A stretch of 64,000 nt of DNA from an uncultured Desulfovibrionaceae bacterium (GCA_944325195.1 CALUZB010000004.1:124001-188000); one strand, 5' to 3'; shown: positions 44,350 to 54,767, counted from the stretch's first letter. The notes: a model not told the origin generated them from the sequence alone. Made by a program: numbers and translations.

Positions 44350-44371
44350 GGGGAAAAGTGGGAAAAGGTGG
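44348..44371. promoter_or_regulatory. Three MraZ boxes
   Basis: TGGGG at 44349, TGGGA at 44359 and TGGTA at 44369, spaced 10 bp, each separated by AAAAG or AAAGG. MraZ of E. coli and other bacteria binds repeats of TGGGN with 5-base spacers. The boxes lie between the -10 and the mraZ start, the position expected for repression of the cluster by its own first product. Confidence 0.8.
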
Positions 44372-44423
44372 TAAAATATCCCACAAGCAGCTACCCAACT
44401 GCACAGATACTGAGGGAAGTCAA

Positions 44424-44882
44424 TTGCCAGGCAAGCTTTTCCGGGGAAGTTCACCCCGCTCAATCGACCCCAAGGGTCGGCTAATGTTGCCGCCGGAATT
44501 TCGGGATGTTCTCGTTGCCCGCTCCGATGCAGGCGGATTTATGCTGACCACATATGACGGTTGCCTGGTTGCTTATCCCCAACCGGACTGGGACAGCTTT
44601 GAAGAACAATTAAACCGTCTGAAATCAAGCTCCCGTTTAGTGCGCGACTTCAAACGCCTGGTGCTGGGCGGTGCAGAAGAGCATGTTTGCGATAACCAGG
44701 GCCGGATCCGCTTATCCAAAAGTCACCTCGATTATGCCGGAATAGGCAAAGATATAGTGTTGGTGGGACAAGGCAGCAAATTTGAAATATGGGATCAAAC
44801 CCGTTTCTCGGAAGTGACCAGCCAGAATTTCGACGGCCTGGCCGAAGAGCTTTCTGAAAGCGGAATTGACCTTCCCATTTAA
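44424..44882 (+). CDS. mraZ: Transcriptional regulator MraZ
   Basis: A 152-residue SpoVT/AbrB-fold protein that regulates the dcw cluster. It has the two-fold motif: [18 protein letters not shown] (about 12-29) and later [17 protein letters not shown] (about 90-106). The start is TTG 44424 behind GAGGG seven bases upstream, giving the family's usual length; the open frame runs back to a GTG inside the boxes, which is unlikely. It is the first gene of the cluster, followed by rsmH after 13 bp. Confidence 0.93.
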   Translation: MPGKLFRGSSPRSIDPKGRLMLPPEFRDVLVARSDAGGFMLTTYDGCLVAYPQPDWDSFEEQLNRLKSSSRLVRDFKRLVLGGAEEHVCDNQGRIRLSKSHLDYAGIGKDIVLVGQGSKFEIWDQTRFSEVTSQNFDGLAEELSESGIDLPI

Positions 44883-44895
44883 AAGGGAAGTGGAA

Positions 44896-45837
44896 ATGTA
44901 TCCACATACTCCGGTTCTCCTTAGTGAAGCCCTGTATTATCTGGAACCGGCAAGAGGCGGAATTTACCTGGACGGCACAGTGGGCATGGGCGGACACAGC
45001 GAAGCCATTTTAAAGGCGGGAGCCGCCCGGCTTATCGGTTTGGACAGGGATTTACAGGCAATTGGAATAGCCCGGGAGCGCCTCTCCCCGTTTGAAGAAC
45101 GTGTCTGTCTGCGGAATATTGCCTTCAGCAGCTTTCCTTCTGTTCTGAAAGAACTGGCGCCGAACGGCATTGATGGAGCCCTGCTTGATCTGGGTGTCTC
45201 GTCCATGCAGTTGGACCAGGCTGAGCGTGGATTCAGTTTTTTGCGCAACGGCCCTCTGGACATGCGCATGAGCTCAGAAGGAATACTGGCGGCTGGAAGT
45301 CTCAGTGCACGGCAACTGATTGAGACAACAAATTTTGAAGAATTACGCAGAATTATCGCTGAATATGGGGAAGAGCCCTTGGCAGGCCCGATAGCCAGGG
45401 CAATTCTCAAGGAACGCAACGCGGGAATAAACACTACTGCCAGACTGGCGGAAATAGTGGCGAATGCCTACCCGCCCAAATGGCGGGCAACAGCTAAACG
45501 GCATCCGGCTACGCGCACTTTTCAGGCCCTGCGCATGGCCGTGAACCGTGAACTGGACGAGCTTAAAGAGTTTCTCGCCCACATATCCGGCTGGCTCAGG
45601 CCTGGTGGACGGCTGGTTATAATTTCCTTCCATTCATTGGAAGATCGGGTTGTCAAACAGGCTTTCAGGGAAGGAAGTGCCACCTGCATCTGTCCCAAGC
45701 AGTTGCCGAAATGTATTTGCAACATTCAGCCTGTATATAAAGTGCTCACCAAACGCCCGGTGGCGGCGTCAGAGCAGGAAATTTCAGCCAATCCCCGGTC
45801 CGGCAGCGCAAAACTGCGGGCGGTTGAACGGATTTAG
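44896..45837 (+). CDS. rsmH: 16S rRNA (cytosine1402-N4)-methyltransferase
   Basis: A 313-residue enzyme. HTPVLLSEALYYLEP (about 4-18), DGTVGMGGHSEAIL (about 25-38), LLDLGVSSMQLDQAERGFSF (about 98-117) and FHSLEDRVVKQAF (about 244-256) are classic MraW blocks. ATG 44896 follows AAAAGGGAAG; an upstream start inside mraZ is ignored. Four Cys near the C-terminus (CICPKQLPKCIC) are also usual. Confidence 0.96.
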   Translation: MYPHTPVLLSEALYYLEPARGGIYLDGTVGMGGHSEAILKAGAARLIGLDRDLQAIGIARERLSPFEERVCLRNIAFSSFPSVLKELAPNGIDGALLDLGVSSMQLDQAERGFSFLRNGPLDMRMSSEGILAAGSLSARQLIETTNFEELRRIIAEYGEEPLAGPIARAILKERNAGINTTARLAEIVANAYPPKWRATAKRHPATRTFQALRMAVNRELDELKEFLAHISGWLRPGGRLVIISFHSLEDRVVKQAFREGSATCICPKQLPKCICNIQPVYKVLTKRPVAASEQEISANPRSGSAKLRAVERI

Positions 45838-45893
45838 CAACTTGCCGGCTTAACAGGCTCAGACTCTAAGTTAAAGGCAAACAAGGACCAACC

Positions 45894-46187
45894 ATGCACA
45901 ATCCCAAAAATTTCAGCATCTGGATCCTGGGATTCTGCTTAAGTATTCTGTCTGCCCTGGTGCTTGGCTTGCTGGTGGTGTGGCTTAATATTGAACAGGT
46001 AGATATGGCTTATAACCTGAAAAAAATGCGTTATGAAGCTGACCAGGCCAATAACCTCACCGCCAAACTGGAAGTGGAGCGGGACAATCTGATCTCGCCA
46101 TACCGGTTGAGCAAAGAAGCTGAGTTGATGGGCATGCGTCCGGCAGAATCGGGGCAACAGCGCAAGATTGTCATAAATCAGCCGTGA
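45894..46187 (+). CDS. ftsL: Cell division protein FtsL-like
   Basis: A 97-residue bitopic protein: short cytoplasmic start, one transmembrane helix (about 9-31) and a periplasmic coiled coil (about 33-85). Sequence similarity is low in this family; position between rsmH and ftsI and the topology decide the name. AAGGA precedes the ATG. It bridges FtsI/FtsW to FtsB/FtsQ in the divisome. Confidence 0.8.
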   Translation: MHNPKNFSIWILGFCLSILSALVLGLLVVWLNIEQVDMAYNLKKMRYEADQANNLTAKLEVERDNLISPYRLSKEAELMGMRPAESGQQRKIVINQP

Positions 46188-46206
46188 TGGCGATTAAGGC
46201 GGAACC

Positions 46207-48333
46207 GTGTTTAAACGTAAAACCAAATATCATAACCGTTGGGCCAAGCCGGAGAAAAATACGGCGCAGCCTTCGCTTGACCGCGACTGGAGCAAGTTGC
46301 GTCTGGCTGCAGTCGCTGCTGTTTTCGGTATGATTTGGGGCCTGCTCTGGTTCCGGGCCTGGGATATTCAAATTGTGCAGGGTCCGGAGCTTTCAGAAAA
46401 AGTGAGCTACCAACAAAAAGGTTCGGAGTTGATCACCGGTTTCCGCGGCTCTATTTATGACCGCAACGGGCAGGTTCTGGCCCGGTCGGTGGAAGTGCGT
46501 TCGGTTTATGTCCGCCCTTATGAAATACAAGATGCTCAGGAAGCGTCCAAAATACTCTCCGAAATCCTGCACATGGATCGGAAGAAGGTAGCTTCCGCCC
46601 TCAACTCCAATAAAACGTTCGTCTGGCTCAAACGCAAAGTGGACGATCGTACGGCTGCCCGCATTCAGGAAGCGAAATTGAAAGGGGTTGACCTTGCTAC
46701 GGAATTTGAGCGGGTGTACCCGTTTAAACAGCTTGCCGGTCAATTGCTGGGATTTGTGAACATAGACGATGTGGGTATTGAGGGACTGGAAAAATCCTTT
46801 GACCATGAATTATCGGCCCAGTCCACAAAGGTGGAAGTATTGCGTGATGCGGCCGGACGCAAGCTCTATCTTGCCGGAACCGATGAACGCTCCGACCTCA
46901 AAGGCAACGATATCGAGCTGACCATCGACACCCAGATTCAATATTTTACGGAAGAGGCTCTTGCCAAAGCCGTAGAACAACAAAACGCCAAGTGGGGCGG
47001 CTGTTTGGTGGTGGATATTCCCTCCGCTGAAATCCTTGCATGGGCTGAATATCCGTTCTTCAATCCCAACGCCTACAGCACATACTCTTCCCCTACCGCC
47101 TGGCGGAGCCGCTTGGCGGCAGACGCGCTGGAGCACGGCTCAACAGTAAAACCGCTGTTGGTGGCGGCAGCGCTCACAGAAAACAGAATTAAGCCGGACA
47201 GTCGCTACTTTTGCGAAAACGGCATCTGGAAGACAAAACGCTTCACAATCAGAGATACATCCAAACGGGGTTGGCTGACTGTGGAAGAAATCCTGCGCTA
47301 CTCAAGCAACATCGGGGCCGCTAAAATCGGAATGGAAATGGGCGCCCCGCTTTACCACCAGTATCTGACGAAAATAGGGTTCGGACAACGCTCCGGTCTG
47401 CCGGTGGTTGGAGAAAGCGCCGGCATATTGCGCGATGCAAGGCAATGGGCTGAAGTTGACCTGGCCACGGCATCATTCGGGCAAAGCTTTTCCGCCAGCG
47501 CCCTGCAAATGGCTGAGGCCTATCTCATTCTGGCCAGTAACGGCGTGAAACGTCCGCTCAAACTGGTAAAAGGCTTTGATGAAAATCAGCCGGAAGAACA
47601 GGTGTTTTCCCCGGAAGCCGCTAATACCGTTCTGCAGATGCTTTATGGGGTAGTTGAAGAAGACGGCTCAGGAAAGCGCGCCCGTATTCCGGGTATCAGC
47701 GTGGGCGGGAAAACCGGCACAGCCCAAAAGGCCAGTGCGGGCGGTTACGGAGCAGGACGGGTGTCATCTTTCATCGGGATCGCGCCGCTTGACAACCCGC
47801 GCTATTTGGTTGTTGTGCTGGTGGATGAGCCCCAAAAAAGCAGTTATGGCGGGGTTGTTGCCGCCCCCGTGTTCAGGCATGTGGTCAGCCGCAGCCTGGC
47901 CTACAAAGGCGAATTACCCGATCCTTCCGCGCTTCTGGCTGAAAATGACACTCTTGAATCAACTCCTTCAGGCGTCGCTCCAAAACCAGAAGCTTCCGCC
48001 TCTCCCCAGAGCCGGGGAACTGAAACTGCAACAGAAAACCGGGATAAAAGTGATTTGACGGCCGATGCGACTCCCTCGGACACTCTGGATAAAAAGCCGG
48101 CATGTGTTTCAATCAACATCCTCGACAAAGATAACGAGGCCGGCATGCTGGTTCCGGACGTAGTGGGCACTTCTGTGCGCTCGGCAATGGAGGCGTTCAT
48201 GCGGCTGGGAATTACTCCTACAATCAAGGGAAGCGGCTATACCGTAATCCGGCAAGAACCGGAGCCGGGGCGCAGGCTTACCGAAAACAACCGCGTGGAA
48301 TGTACACTTTGGATTTCAGAGCAAGGCCTATGA
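46207..48333 (+). CDS. ftsI: Septal peptidoglycan transpeptidase FtsI (PBP3) with PASTA domain
   Basis: A 708-residue class B penicillin-binding protein for septal crosslinking. One transmembrane helix (about 34-52), the dimerisation domain beginning RGSIYDRNGQVLARS (about 80-94), then the transpeptidase with SxxK STVK (312-315), SSN (366-368) and KTGT (502-505). A low-complexity Glu/Ser-rich linker (about 580-635) leads to one C-terminal PASTA domain (about 645-705, PDVVGTSVRSAMEAFM). A PASTA tail on FtsI is a Desulfovibrionales-type feature, as in SpoVD/Pbp2x elsewhere. Start GTG 46207 with AAGGCGGA. Overlaps murE by four bases. Confidence 0.95.
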   Translation: MFKRKTKYHNRWAKPEKNTAQPSLDRDWSKLRLAAVAAVFGMIWGLLWFRAWDIQIVQGPELSEKVSYQQKGSELITGFRGSIYDRNGQVLARSVEVRSVYVRPYEIQDAQEASKILSEILHMDRKKVASALNSNKTFVWLKRKVDDRTAARIQEAKLKGVDLATEFERVYPFKQLAGQLLGFVNIDDVGIEGLEKSFDHELSAQSTKVEVLRDAAGRKLYLAGTDERSDLKGNDIELTIDTQIQYFTEEALAKAVEQQNAKWGGCLVVDIPSAEILAWAEYPFFNPNAYSTYSSPTAWRSRLAADALEHGSTVKPLLVAAALTENRIKPDSRYFCENGIWKTKRFTIRDTSKRGWLTVEEILRYSSNIGAAKIGMEMGAPLYHQYLTKIGFGQRSGLPVVGESAGILRDARQWAEVDLATASFGQSFSASALQMAEAYLILASNGVKRPLKLVKGFDENQPEEQVFSPEAANTVLQMLYGVVEEDGSGKRARIPGISVGGKTGTAQKASAGGYGAGRVSSFIGIAPLDNPRYLVVVLVDEPQKSSYGGVVAAPVFRHVVSRSLAYKGELPDPSALLAENDTLESTPSGVAPKPEASASPQSRGTETATENRDKSDLTADATPSDTLDKKPACVSINILDKDNEAGMLVPDVVGTSVRSAMEAFMRLGITPTIKGSGYTVIRQEPEPGRRLTENNRVECTLWISEQGL

Positions 48334-49838
48334 AAAAGCAACATCAAAATGAACTGCCTGCCAGCATCTCCGCACTTTTGCCGGAAATAGCGCTGCATGG
48401 CTTAAAATCTCACTCCGGACAGGTTGAGCCCGGCGATATCTTTGTGGCCCTGCCTGGAGAAAAAGCCGTGGAATACATGGCGCAAGCCGCGAATTCCGGC
48501 GCAAAAACAATTGTAGCCCGGGAAGATGCCGCCGCTGATTTTAAAAATGCCTACCCCAATCTGGCCGACAAGCTGAACTTATGCAGCCTGCCGGCCGGAA
48601 CAGACATGAGAGACATTCTTGCCGCGCTGGCCGCCGCCAAATTCAACACCGCCGCTCTGCCCTTCCCGGTGATCGGCATTACCGGAACCAACGGCAAGAC
48701 AACCATTACCTATCTGTTCGAGCACCTTTACACAAGCACGGGCAAAAAAGCCGGGGTAATGGGTACCATAAATTACCGCTGGCCCGGTCATCAGGATAAA
48801 GCCCCGCTTACCACGCCGGATTGCCTGACCGTGCACAGTAATCTTGCCCGTATGCGGGATCAGGGCCGGGTTGACGCGGCTTTTCTGGAAGTGTCGTCCC
48901 ACGCCCTCAGCCAGAAACGCGTCCTGGGCGTTAACTTTGACGGGGCTGTCTTCACCAATCTGACCCAAGACCACCTGGACTACCACAAAGACATGGCCGA
49001 TTACTTTGAGGCTAAATCCCGTCTGTTTTTCCCCCCTTACGCCGGGTCTGCACAGCTTGCGGCAATCAACCGCGATCAGGATTACGGCAGAAAACTGCTT
49101 GCGCGTCTGCCTGACAGGCCCGGAATCATCGCTTATGGGCTTGGTCCTGCTCCGAAAGAAAGCAGTAAGCTTCAGCTTGAGGCCGAAATCATCTCCTGCA
49201 CCACGGCCGGATTACATTTGGAAATGCGTTTCAAAAACCAAACCTGGCGTCTGGAATCTCCCCTGATTGGAGCGTATAACGCTGAAAACCTTCTGGCTGT
49301 GCAGGCAATTGCCCTGCTCCTCGGATTTTCCCCGGCAGACTTTGTCTGCTTTAAAGATTTCCCGGGCGCCCCGGGACGCCTGGAGCGTATTGAAAATGAC
49401 CGCGGTCTGCATGTGTTTGTAGATTATGCCCATACTCCCGATGCTCTGATCAATGTACAGAAAGAACTTAAAAATGTCGGCTTCAAACGTTTGATCACGG
49501 TTTTCGGCTGCGGCGGCAATCGAGATCGGACAAAACGCCCGTTAATGGGGGCAGCAGTGGCGAAATATGCGGATATCGCCATTCTCACTTCCGATAATCC
49601 CCGCTGTGAAGAACCGCTTGCAATCATGCAGGACGTTCTGCCCGGTCTGGCAGAATGCCCTCAAACCATTCAGGAAGAAGACCGTAAAAAAGCAATCGCT
49701 ATTGGTCTGGAGCTTGCGGGACCTGACGACGCTTTACTGATAGCAGGTAAAGGGCATGAAGATTATCAGATAATCGGAACAACCAAGTATCCATACAGCG
49801 ATCAGCAGGTAATCAGGGAGATTTTGAAGTGCAAATGA
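48330..49838 (+). CDS. murE: UDP-MurNAc-tripeptide synthetase (meso-DAP adding)
   Basis: A 502-residue ligase that adds the third amino acid of the stem peptide. The ATP loop GTNGKTT is at 119-125, and the specificity motif DNPR is at 422-425 (followed by Cys-Glu), which selects meso-diaminopimelate. HTPDALINVQKEL and GKGHEDYQ are family blocks. ATG 48330 overlaps the ftsI stop (ATGA). The stem peptide of this organism is therefore of the Gram-negative DAP type. Confidence 0.97.
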   Translation: MKKQHQNELPASISALLPEIALHGLKSHSGQVEPGDIFVALPGEKAVEYMAQAANSGAKTIVAREDAAADFKNAYPNLADKLNLCSLPAGTDMRDILAALAAAKFNTAALPFPVIGITGTNGKTTITYLFEHLYTSTGKKAGVMGTINYRWPGHQDKAPLTTPDCLTVHSNLARMRDQGRVDAAFLEVSSHALSQKRVLGVNFDGAVFTNLTQDHLDYHKDMADYFEAKSRLFFPPYAGSAQLAAINRDQDYGRKLLARLPDRPGIIAYGLGPAPKESSKLQLEAEIISCTTAGLHLEMRFKNQTWRLESPLIGAYNAENLLAVQAIALLLGFSPADFVCFKDFPGAPGRLERIENDRGLHVFVDYAHTPDALINVQKELKNVGFKRLITVFGCGGNRDRTKRPLMGAAVAKYADIAILTSDNPRCEEPLAIMQDVLPGLAECPQTIQEEDRKKAIAIGLELAGPDDALLIAGKGHEDYQIIGTTKYPYSDQQVIREILKCK

Positions 49839-51253
49839 AACTCCCCATAGTGGCAGCGGCCGTTCATAGTCAGAACTCGCTTCTGGGGCGTGAAGAAACA
49901 GTTGTGGAGTCCGTTGGCATAGACTCGCGCACTATTCAGCCCGGCCACTTATTTGTGTGCATTAAAGGCGAACGCTTTGACGGCCATGATTTTATTGATG
50001 ACGTTGCACGCAAAGGCGTAGCAGCCATAGTTCTGGAACGAATGCCGGCATGTCCTGAAGCCGTGCGTGGCCCTGACGGCAGTCGTATTCCCCTGCTTCT
50101 GGTGGATAACTCCGCCCATGCTCTGGGGCGTCTGGCGCATCACCACAGAATTATGGCCGACTCAAAGGTGGTGGGCATCACAGGCACAGCAGGGAAAACA
50201 ACCATTAAGGAACTGCTTGCCCAGGTGCTTTCCGAAAAAGGGTCCACCGCGAAAAGTCCCCTGAACAAAAACAATCAGCTGGGCCTGCCCCTTTCAATGC
50301 TGGCAGCCACAGGGCAGGAAGATTTCTGGATAATGGAAGCAGGCATCAGCCGGCCCGGGGATATGGATGACTTGGGAGCCATACTCGCTCCCGACCTCGG
50401 CATAATTCTTAATGTGGGCCCGGGACATACCGCCGGATTGGGCGACAAAGGCGTTGCCCACTACAAATCCCGTTTTCTGGCTCATCTGGCTAAAGGCGGG
50501 GTCGGCCTGATTAATGCCGATTATCCTGAGCTGGTGCGTCAGGCCCGGCACAACTGCAGCGACTTGATCATGTTTTCCGCCCAAGGCAAGGATGCTCCAT
50601 ACCGGGGCGGTTATTTGGGTCCTGCTTCCCCTGAATTTAAAGGACGGGGCGGCCGTTTCCGGCTCTGGCTTGATGGAGAAAGCGTAGAAGCGGACGCTCC
50701 GTCCCGCGGAACAGTGGGCGCGGAAAATACCATTGCCGTAGCTGCCGCCGCTCATTTGCTGGGACTTTCCACAGAGCAGATTGTTGCCGGTCTGGCCCGG
50801 GCAAGCCTGCCCCAGCAACGTTTTTCCATAGAGGAAATGGCGGGCTGGACTTTGATTGACGATACATACAACGCCAATCCGCTTTCCTCGGAAAGAATGA
50901 TCGGCGCTGCCGCTGATGTGGCATCAGGCCGCAATTTAATTCTGGTCATGGGTGAAATGGGAGAATTGGGCGATATTGCTCAGGAAGCCCACCAAACCTT
51001 AGGCAAAACCATGGGGCGCACCAGGGCCAAAGCCGTTTTCTGGAAGGGCGGGTTTGCCCGCGATGTGGAAGAAGGATTGGCCGCGGAGGGGTGGCGCGGA
51101 AAATTCTTTACTCTGCCGGATGATGGGGAAACGGATTTTATCAATGATATTTTAAACTTAGGGCTGCTGAACCCGGTGGTTCTCTTCAAGGGCTCCCGAC
51201 TGAACCGCCTGGAGCGTTTTTTAAATACGCTTAAAGCCGGGCTGCAAAGTTAG
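49829..51253 (+). CDS. murF: UDP-MurNAc-tripeptide:D-Ala-D-Ala ligase
   Basis: A 474-residue ligase that adds D-Ala-D-Ala. The ATP loop is GTAGKTT (119-125), [14 protein letters not shown] (about 147-160) and [11 protein letters not shown] (about 344-354) are family motifs. The GTG at 49829, ten bases inside murE and behind GGGAG, fits better than the ATG two codons on. It needs D-Ala-D-Ala, whose ligase (ddl) is not encoded in this cluster. Confidence 0.95.
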   Translation: MQMKLPIVAAAVHSQNSLLGREETVVESVGIDSRTIQPGHLFVCIKGERFDGHDFIDDVARKGVAAIVLERMPACPEAVRGPDGSRIPLLLVDNSAHALGRLAHHHRIMADSKVVGITGTAGKTTIKELLAQVLSEKGSTAKSPLNKNNQLGLPLSMLAATGQEDFWIMEAGISRPGDMDDLGAILAPDLGIILNVGPGHTAGLGDKGVAHYKSRFLAHLAKGGVGLINADYPELVRQARHNCSDLIMFSAQGKDAPYRGGYLGPASPEFKGRGGRFRLWLDGESVEADAPSRGTVGAENTIAVAAAAHLLGLSTEQIVAGLARASLPQQRFSIEEMAGWTLIDDTYNANPLSSERMIGAAADVASGRNLILVMGEMGELGDIAQEAHQTLGKTMGRTRAKAVFWKGGFARDVEEGLAAEGWRGKFFTLPDDGETDFINDILNLGLLNPVVLFKGSRLNRLERFLNTLKAGLQS

Positions 51254-51276
51254 TCGGCAAAACAAGGATAAGGCCA

Positions 51277-52353
51277 ATGTTATATAACCTGCTGGCGCCG
51301 TTTTCCAACGACTTCTCTTTTCTGAACGTCTTCAACTATGTGACTTTCAGATCTGCCGGTGCGCTTGTTTTTGCCCTGCTTCTTTCCATTGTTCTGGGGC
51401 CTACTTTCATTGAATGGCTTAAACGTCTGAAATGGGGCCAATACATTTTAGAGGATGTTGAAGCCCACAAAAACAAAGCCGGCACTCCCACCATGGGCGG
51501 ATTGTTGATTTTGTTTTCAACAACCATAAGCTTGTTGCTGTGGGCAGACCTTGCCAACCCTTATGTCTGGCTCAGCCTGCTTGCCCTGCTTGGTTTTGGA
51601 GCGGTAGGCTTCTGGGATGATTTCACCAAATTAAAAGGAAAGCACAACAAGGGCATTACCGCTCGCAAAAAATTCCTTGCCCTGGTTTGTGTGGCCATAT
51701 TGTTGATGGTTTTGCTGCTGCAATTGCCGGCATACTCCACCATTCTTTCCGTGCCGATATTTAAAGGCGTTACCCCGGACTTGGGCTGGTTCTATATCCC
51801 GTTTGCAGTAATTGTCATGGTGGGATCTGCCAACGCTGTTAACCTTACAGACGGGCTCGACGGCCTGGCTATCGCTCCGGTGGCCGTGGCTTCGCTGGTC
51901 CTTGGAATTTTTATGTATCTTACCGGCACGGAAGCATTCTCCCGTCATCTCTATCTGCCCCACCTGCCCGGAGTGGGTGAAGTTACAATCTTTTGCGCCG
52001 CTGTGGTGGGGAGTTGTATCGGCTTTCTCTGGTTCAATGCCTACCCTGCCCAGGTATTCATGGGAGATGTGGGGTCGCTTGCGCTTGGCGGCATTCTCGG
52101 GTTCATGGCTGTACTCTGCAAGCAGGAATTACTGCTGGTTGTAATCGGCGGGCTGTTTGTGGCTGAAACTTTGTCGGTAGTGCTTCAGGTGGGTTATTTC
52201 CGATTCACCAAAGGAAAACGTATTCTGCGCATGGCCCCGCTGCACCACCATTTTGAATTGAAAGGTATACCGGAATCAAAAATTATCATCCGGTTTTGGA
52301 TTATTTCAGGTCTGTTGGGTATGCTGGCCTTATCCATGCTTAAGCTGAGGTAA
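51277..52353 (+). CDS. mraY: Phospho-MurNAc-pentapeptide translocase
   Basis: A 358-residue integral membrane enzyme, about ten helices, that joins the pentapeptide sugar to undecaprenyl phosphate (lipid I). Motifs: [16 protein letters not shown] (about 65-80), the acidic [15 protein letters not shown] (about 112-126), [10 protein letters not shown] (about 188-197) and [11 protein letters not shown] (about 320-330). 23 bp after murF. Confidence 0.97.
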   Translation: MLYNLLAPFSNDFSFLNVFNYVTFRSAGALVFALLLSIVLGPTFIEWLKRLKWGQYILEDVEAHKNKAGTPTMGGLLILFSTTISLLLWADLANPYVWLSLLALLGFGAVGFWDDFTKLKGKHNKGITARKKFLALVCVAILLMVLLLQLPAYSTILSVPIFKGVTPDLGWFYIPFAVIVMVGSANAVNLTDGLDGLAIAPVAVASLVLGIFMYLTGTEAFSRHLYLPHLPGVGEVTIFCAAVVGSCIGFLWFNAYPAQVFMGDVGSLALGGILGFMAVLCKQELLLVVIGGLFVAETLSVVLQVGYFRFTKGKRILRMAPLHHHFELKGIPESKIIIRFWIISGLLGMLALSMLKLR

Positions 52354-52355
52354 TT

Positions 52356-53651
52356 ATGTACGGGCAATCAAATACAACTCTGCTTCCGGGAAAACTTGCG
52401 GTTGTAGTGGGGGCCGGAGCATCCGGCTTGGCTGCCTGCCGCCTGCTTACCTCAATGGGTCTTTCCGTACGCCTGCTGGAAAAAACAAAGCGTCCGGAGT
52501 TGCTGGCGCTTGCCGCTGAACATGGCTGGGAAGTGTTGTTTGGCGAGCACTACCCAGAGCAATTTAAAGACGCAGCCGTCATTGTTCCAAGCCCGGGACT
52601 GCCTTTGAACAAACTGAAAAACTGGCTCCCCGCCGGTGCTGAAAATCTGGTTATGGGAGAAATGGAACTTGCCTACCGCCAGGTAGATGAACCGATCATC
52701 GCAATCACCGGAACCAGCGGAAAAACCACCACGGCCAGTCTGTGTGCGGCCATGCTCACAGCGGGCGGCAAAAAAGTCTTCCTGGGCGGGAATATAGGCA
52801 CGCCCTTGTCTGAATATGTGCTGGCGGTAAAACACGGTGCTCCCAAGGCAAATGTTTTGGTCTTGGAAATTTCCAGTTTCCAGTTGCAGACCTGTTCCAC
52901 CTTCCACCCCCATATCGGTATGTTGCTGAATTTGTCTGAAAATCATCTGGACTATCACGCCGACATGCAGGAATATGGAGACGCGAAATTTAAACTGTTC
53001 AGCCGCCAGAACAAAGTGGACTATGCCATTTTTCCCGCGAGCATGGCCACAGACCCAAGAGTTTATCAGGTTGCAGCCCAAAAAATCTTCTTTGAAGCAG
53101 GGCCCGACTTCCCCGATACAACCCTGTTAGGGGCACACAACCAGGCTAACCTTGCAGCAGCCTGGCAGGCGGCTTTGATTTTCGGAGTAAGCCTGAACCA
53201 GGCCCAGCAGGCGGCGCGCGAGTTCAAGGCTCCACCCCATCGGCTTGAAATTATCGGCTCAAAGCAAGGCATATTATTTATAAACGATTCCAAATCAACA
53301 ACCGTGGAATCTTTAAAGGTGGCTCTGGCCGCAATGGATAAGCCGGTGTTGCTTCTGGCCGGCGGAGTGTTCAAAGGCGGCGACTTGCGTACACTCTCCC
53401 CCCTGATAAGGCAGAAGGTGCGGGCGATAGGCCTGTTTGGAGCCAGCCGGGAAACTTTCGAGCAGGCCTGGCTGGGCCTTGTCCCTATTGTCTGGAGAGA
53501 AACGTTGTGCGAGGCCGTGCATGCTTTGCTGAAAGAAGCAAAAACAGGCGATGTGATGTTGCTTTCGCCGGCGACCGCCAGTTTTGACCTCTACGCCAAC
53601 TACAAAGCGCGGGGAGATGATTTCAGAAAAATCTGGGAGGGGCTGCCATGA
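52356..53651 (+). CDS. murD: UDP-MurNAc-L-Ala:D-Glu ligase
   Basis: A 431-residue ligase. The ATP loop GTSGKTT is at 119-125, with NLSENHLDYH (about 191-200) and FINDSKSTTVES (about 309-320) as family signatures. It starts 2 bp after mraY and overlaps ftsW by four bases (ATGA). The N-terminal Rossmann part has VVGAGASGLAACRLL. Confidence 0.97.
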   Translation: MYGQSNTTLLPGKLAVVVGAGASGLAACRLLTSMGLSVRLLEKTKRPELLALAAEHGWEVLFGEHYPEQFKDAAVIVPSPGLPLNKLKNWLPAGAENLVMGEMELAYRQVDEPIIAITGTSGKTTTASLCAAMLTAGGKKVFLGGNIGTPLSEYVLAVKHGAPKANVLVLEISSFQLQTCSTFHPHIGMLLNLSENHLDYHADMQEYGDAKFKLFSRQNKVDYAIFPASMATDPRVYQVAAQKIFFEAGPDFPDTTLLGAHNQANLAAAWQAALIFGVSLNQAQQAAREFKAPPHRLEIIGSKQGILFINDSKSTTVESLKVALAAMDKPVLLLAGGVFKGGDLRTLSPLIRQKVRAIGLFGASRETFEQAWLGLVPIVWRETLCEAVHALLKEAKTGDVMLLSPATASFDLYANYKARGDDFRKIWEGLP

Positions 53652-54763
53652 TGTTGAGCGCAAGCCAAAAACCGAAAGGACAGATCGACTGGCTGCTGCT
53701 GGCCACAGTAATGTTACTGATCTGTCTGGGACTGACCATGGTGCTTTCCTCCAGCGGAGTAGTGGCCGCTAAAAAATACGGCGACCAGTATTATTTCTTC
53801 AAACGACAAATGGTGTTTGCCGTGGTTGGAATAATCGCCATGATCGGGGCGTATAAGATGCCCAAAGAATTGCTTTATTCACTCAAATATCCGCTGCTGC
53901 TGGGGGTGATCGGCCTGTTGCTGGCCACCCTGCTTATCGGGCCGTCGTTTAACGGCGCCAAACGGTGGATTTCTTTCGGCTTATTCACAATCCAACCGCT
54001 GGAGCTGGCCAAAATCGCTCTGGTGGTTTATCTGGCCTACTTCATGGGTACAAAACGGGAACTGATGAAAACATTCAGCCGCGGCATCATTCCGCCTTTT
54101 GCCGTTACCGGTCTGTTGTGTGGACTTTTACTCCTGCAACCGGACTTTGGCGGAGCAGCAATTCTGATCTTTCTGCTTTTTTTCATGTGCCTGGTTGGTG
54201 GTTGCCGTCTGATTTATCTGATTATTTCCGCTGCATTCGCTGTGGGCGGAGCAGCTCTGCTTATCTGGAAGGAACCTTACCGACTCAAGCGTCTGTTGTC
54301 GTTCATGGACCCGGAAGCAGACCCGCTGAACACCGGCTATCAGGTACTGCAATCACTTTATGCTATCGGTTCGGGCGGGGTTACCGGGGTTGGCCTTGGA
54401 GCCAGCAAACAGAAGCTGTTGTTCCTCCCGGAATCCTACACCGACTTCATTATGTCGATAATGGGGGAGGAACTGGGGTTTGTAGGTATGTCCCTGTTCT
54501 TTTTCCTGTTTGGAATGTTTCTGTGGCGGGCATTCTTGATTGCATACCGTCAGGGGGAAATAACCGACCGTTTAACGGCGTTCGGGCTTACTCTGATGTT
54601 CGCCATTTCCGCAATGCTGAATCTGGCTGTGGTAATGGGGTCGGCGCCGCCAAAAGGCGTGCCCATGCCCTTTATCAGTTACGGCGGAAGCAGTTTTGTC
54701 GCTGCCCTGTTCTGTGCAGGTTTGCTGCTTAATTACTCGCGCACAGCCGTCAAGAGGAGTTGA
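53648..54763 (+). CDS. ftsW: Septal peptidoglycan glycosyltransferase FtsW
   Basis: A 371-residue SEDS-family polymerase with about ten transmembrane helices. QPLELAKIALVVYLA (about 117-131), PDFGGAAIL (about 164-172) and the late block PKGVPMPFISYGGSS (about 334-348) are family signatures. It works with FtsI. Two adjacent ATG codons are possible starts. Confidence 0.95.
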   Translation: MMLSASQKPKGQIDWLLLATVMLLICLGLTMVLSSSGVVAAKKYGDQYYFFKRQMVFAVVGIIAMIGAYKMPKELLYSLKYPLLLGVIGLLLATLLIGPSFNGAKRWISFGLFTIQPLELAKIALVVYLAYFMGTKRELMKTFSRGIIPPFAVTGLLCGLLLLQPDFGGAAILIFLLFFMCLVGGCRLIYLIISAAFAVGGAALLIWKEPYRLKRLLSFMDPEADPLNTGYQVLQSLYAIGSGGVTGVGLGASKQKLLFLPESYTDFIMSIMGEELGFVGMSLFFFLFGMFLWRAFLIAYRQGEITDRLTAFGLTLMFAISAMLNLAVVMGSAPPKGVPMPFISYGGSSFVAALFCAGLLLNYSRTAVKRS

Positions 54764-54767
54764 TTTC

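Noticed and set aside
53965-54732. Long open frame overlapping ftsW in another phase
   Set aside because: It is a frame shadow of the ftsW coding sequence; translation shows no family features.
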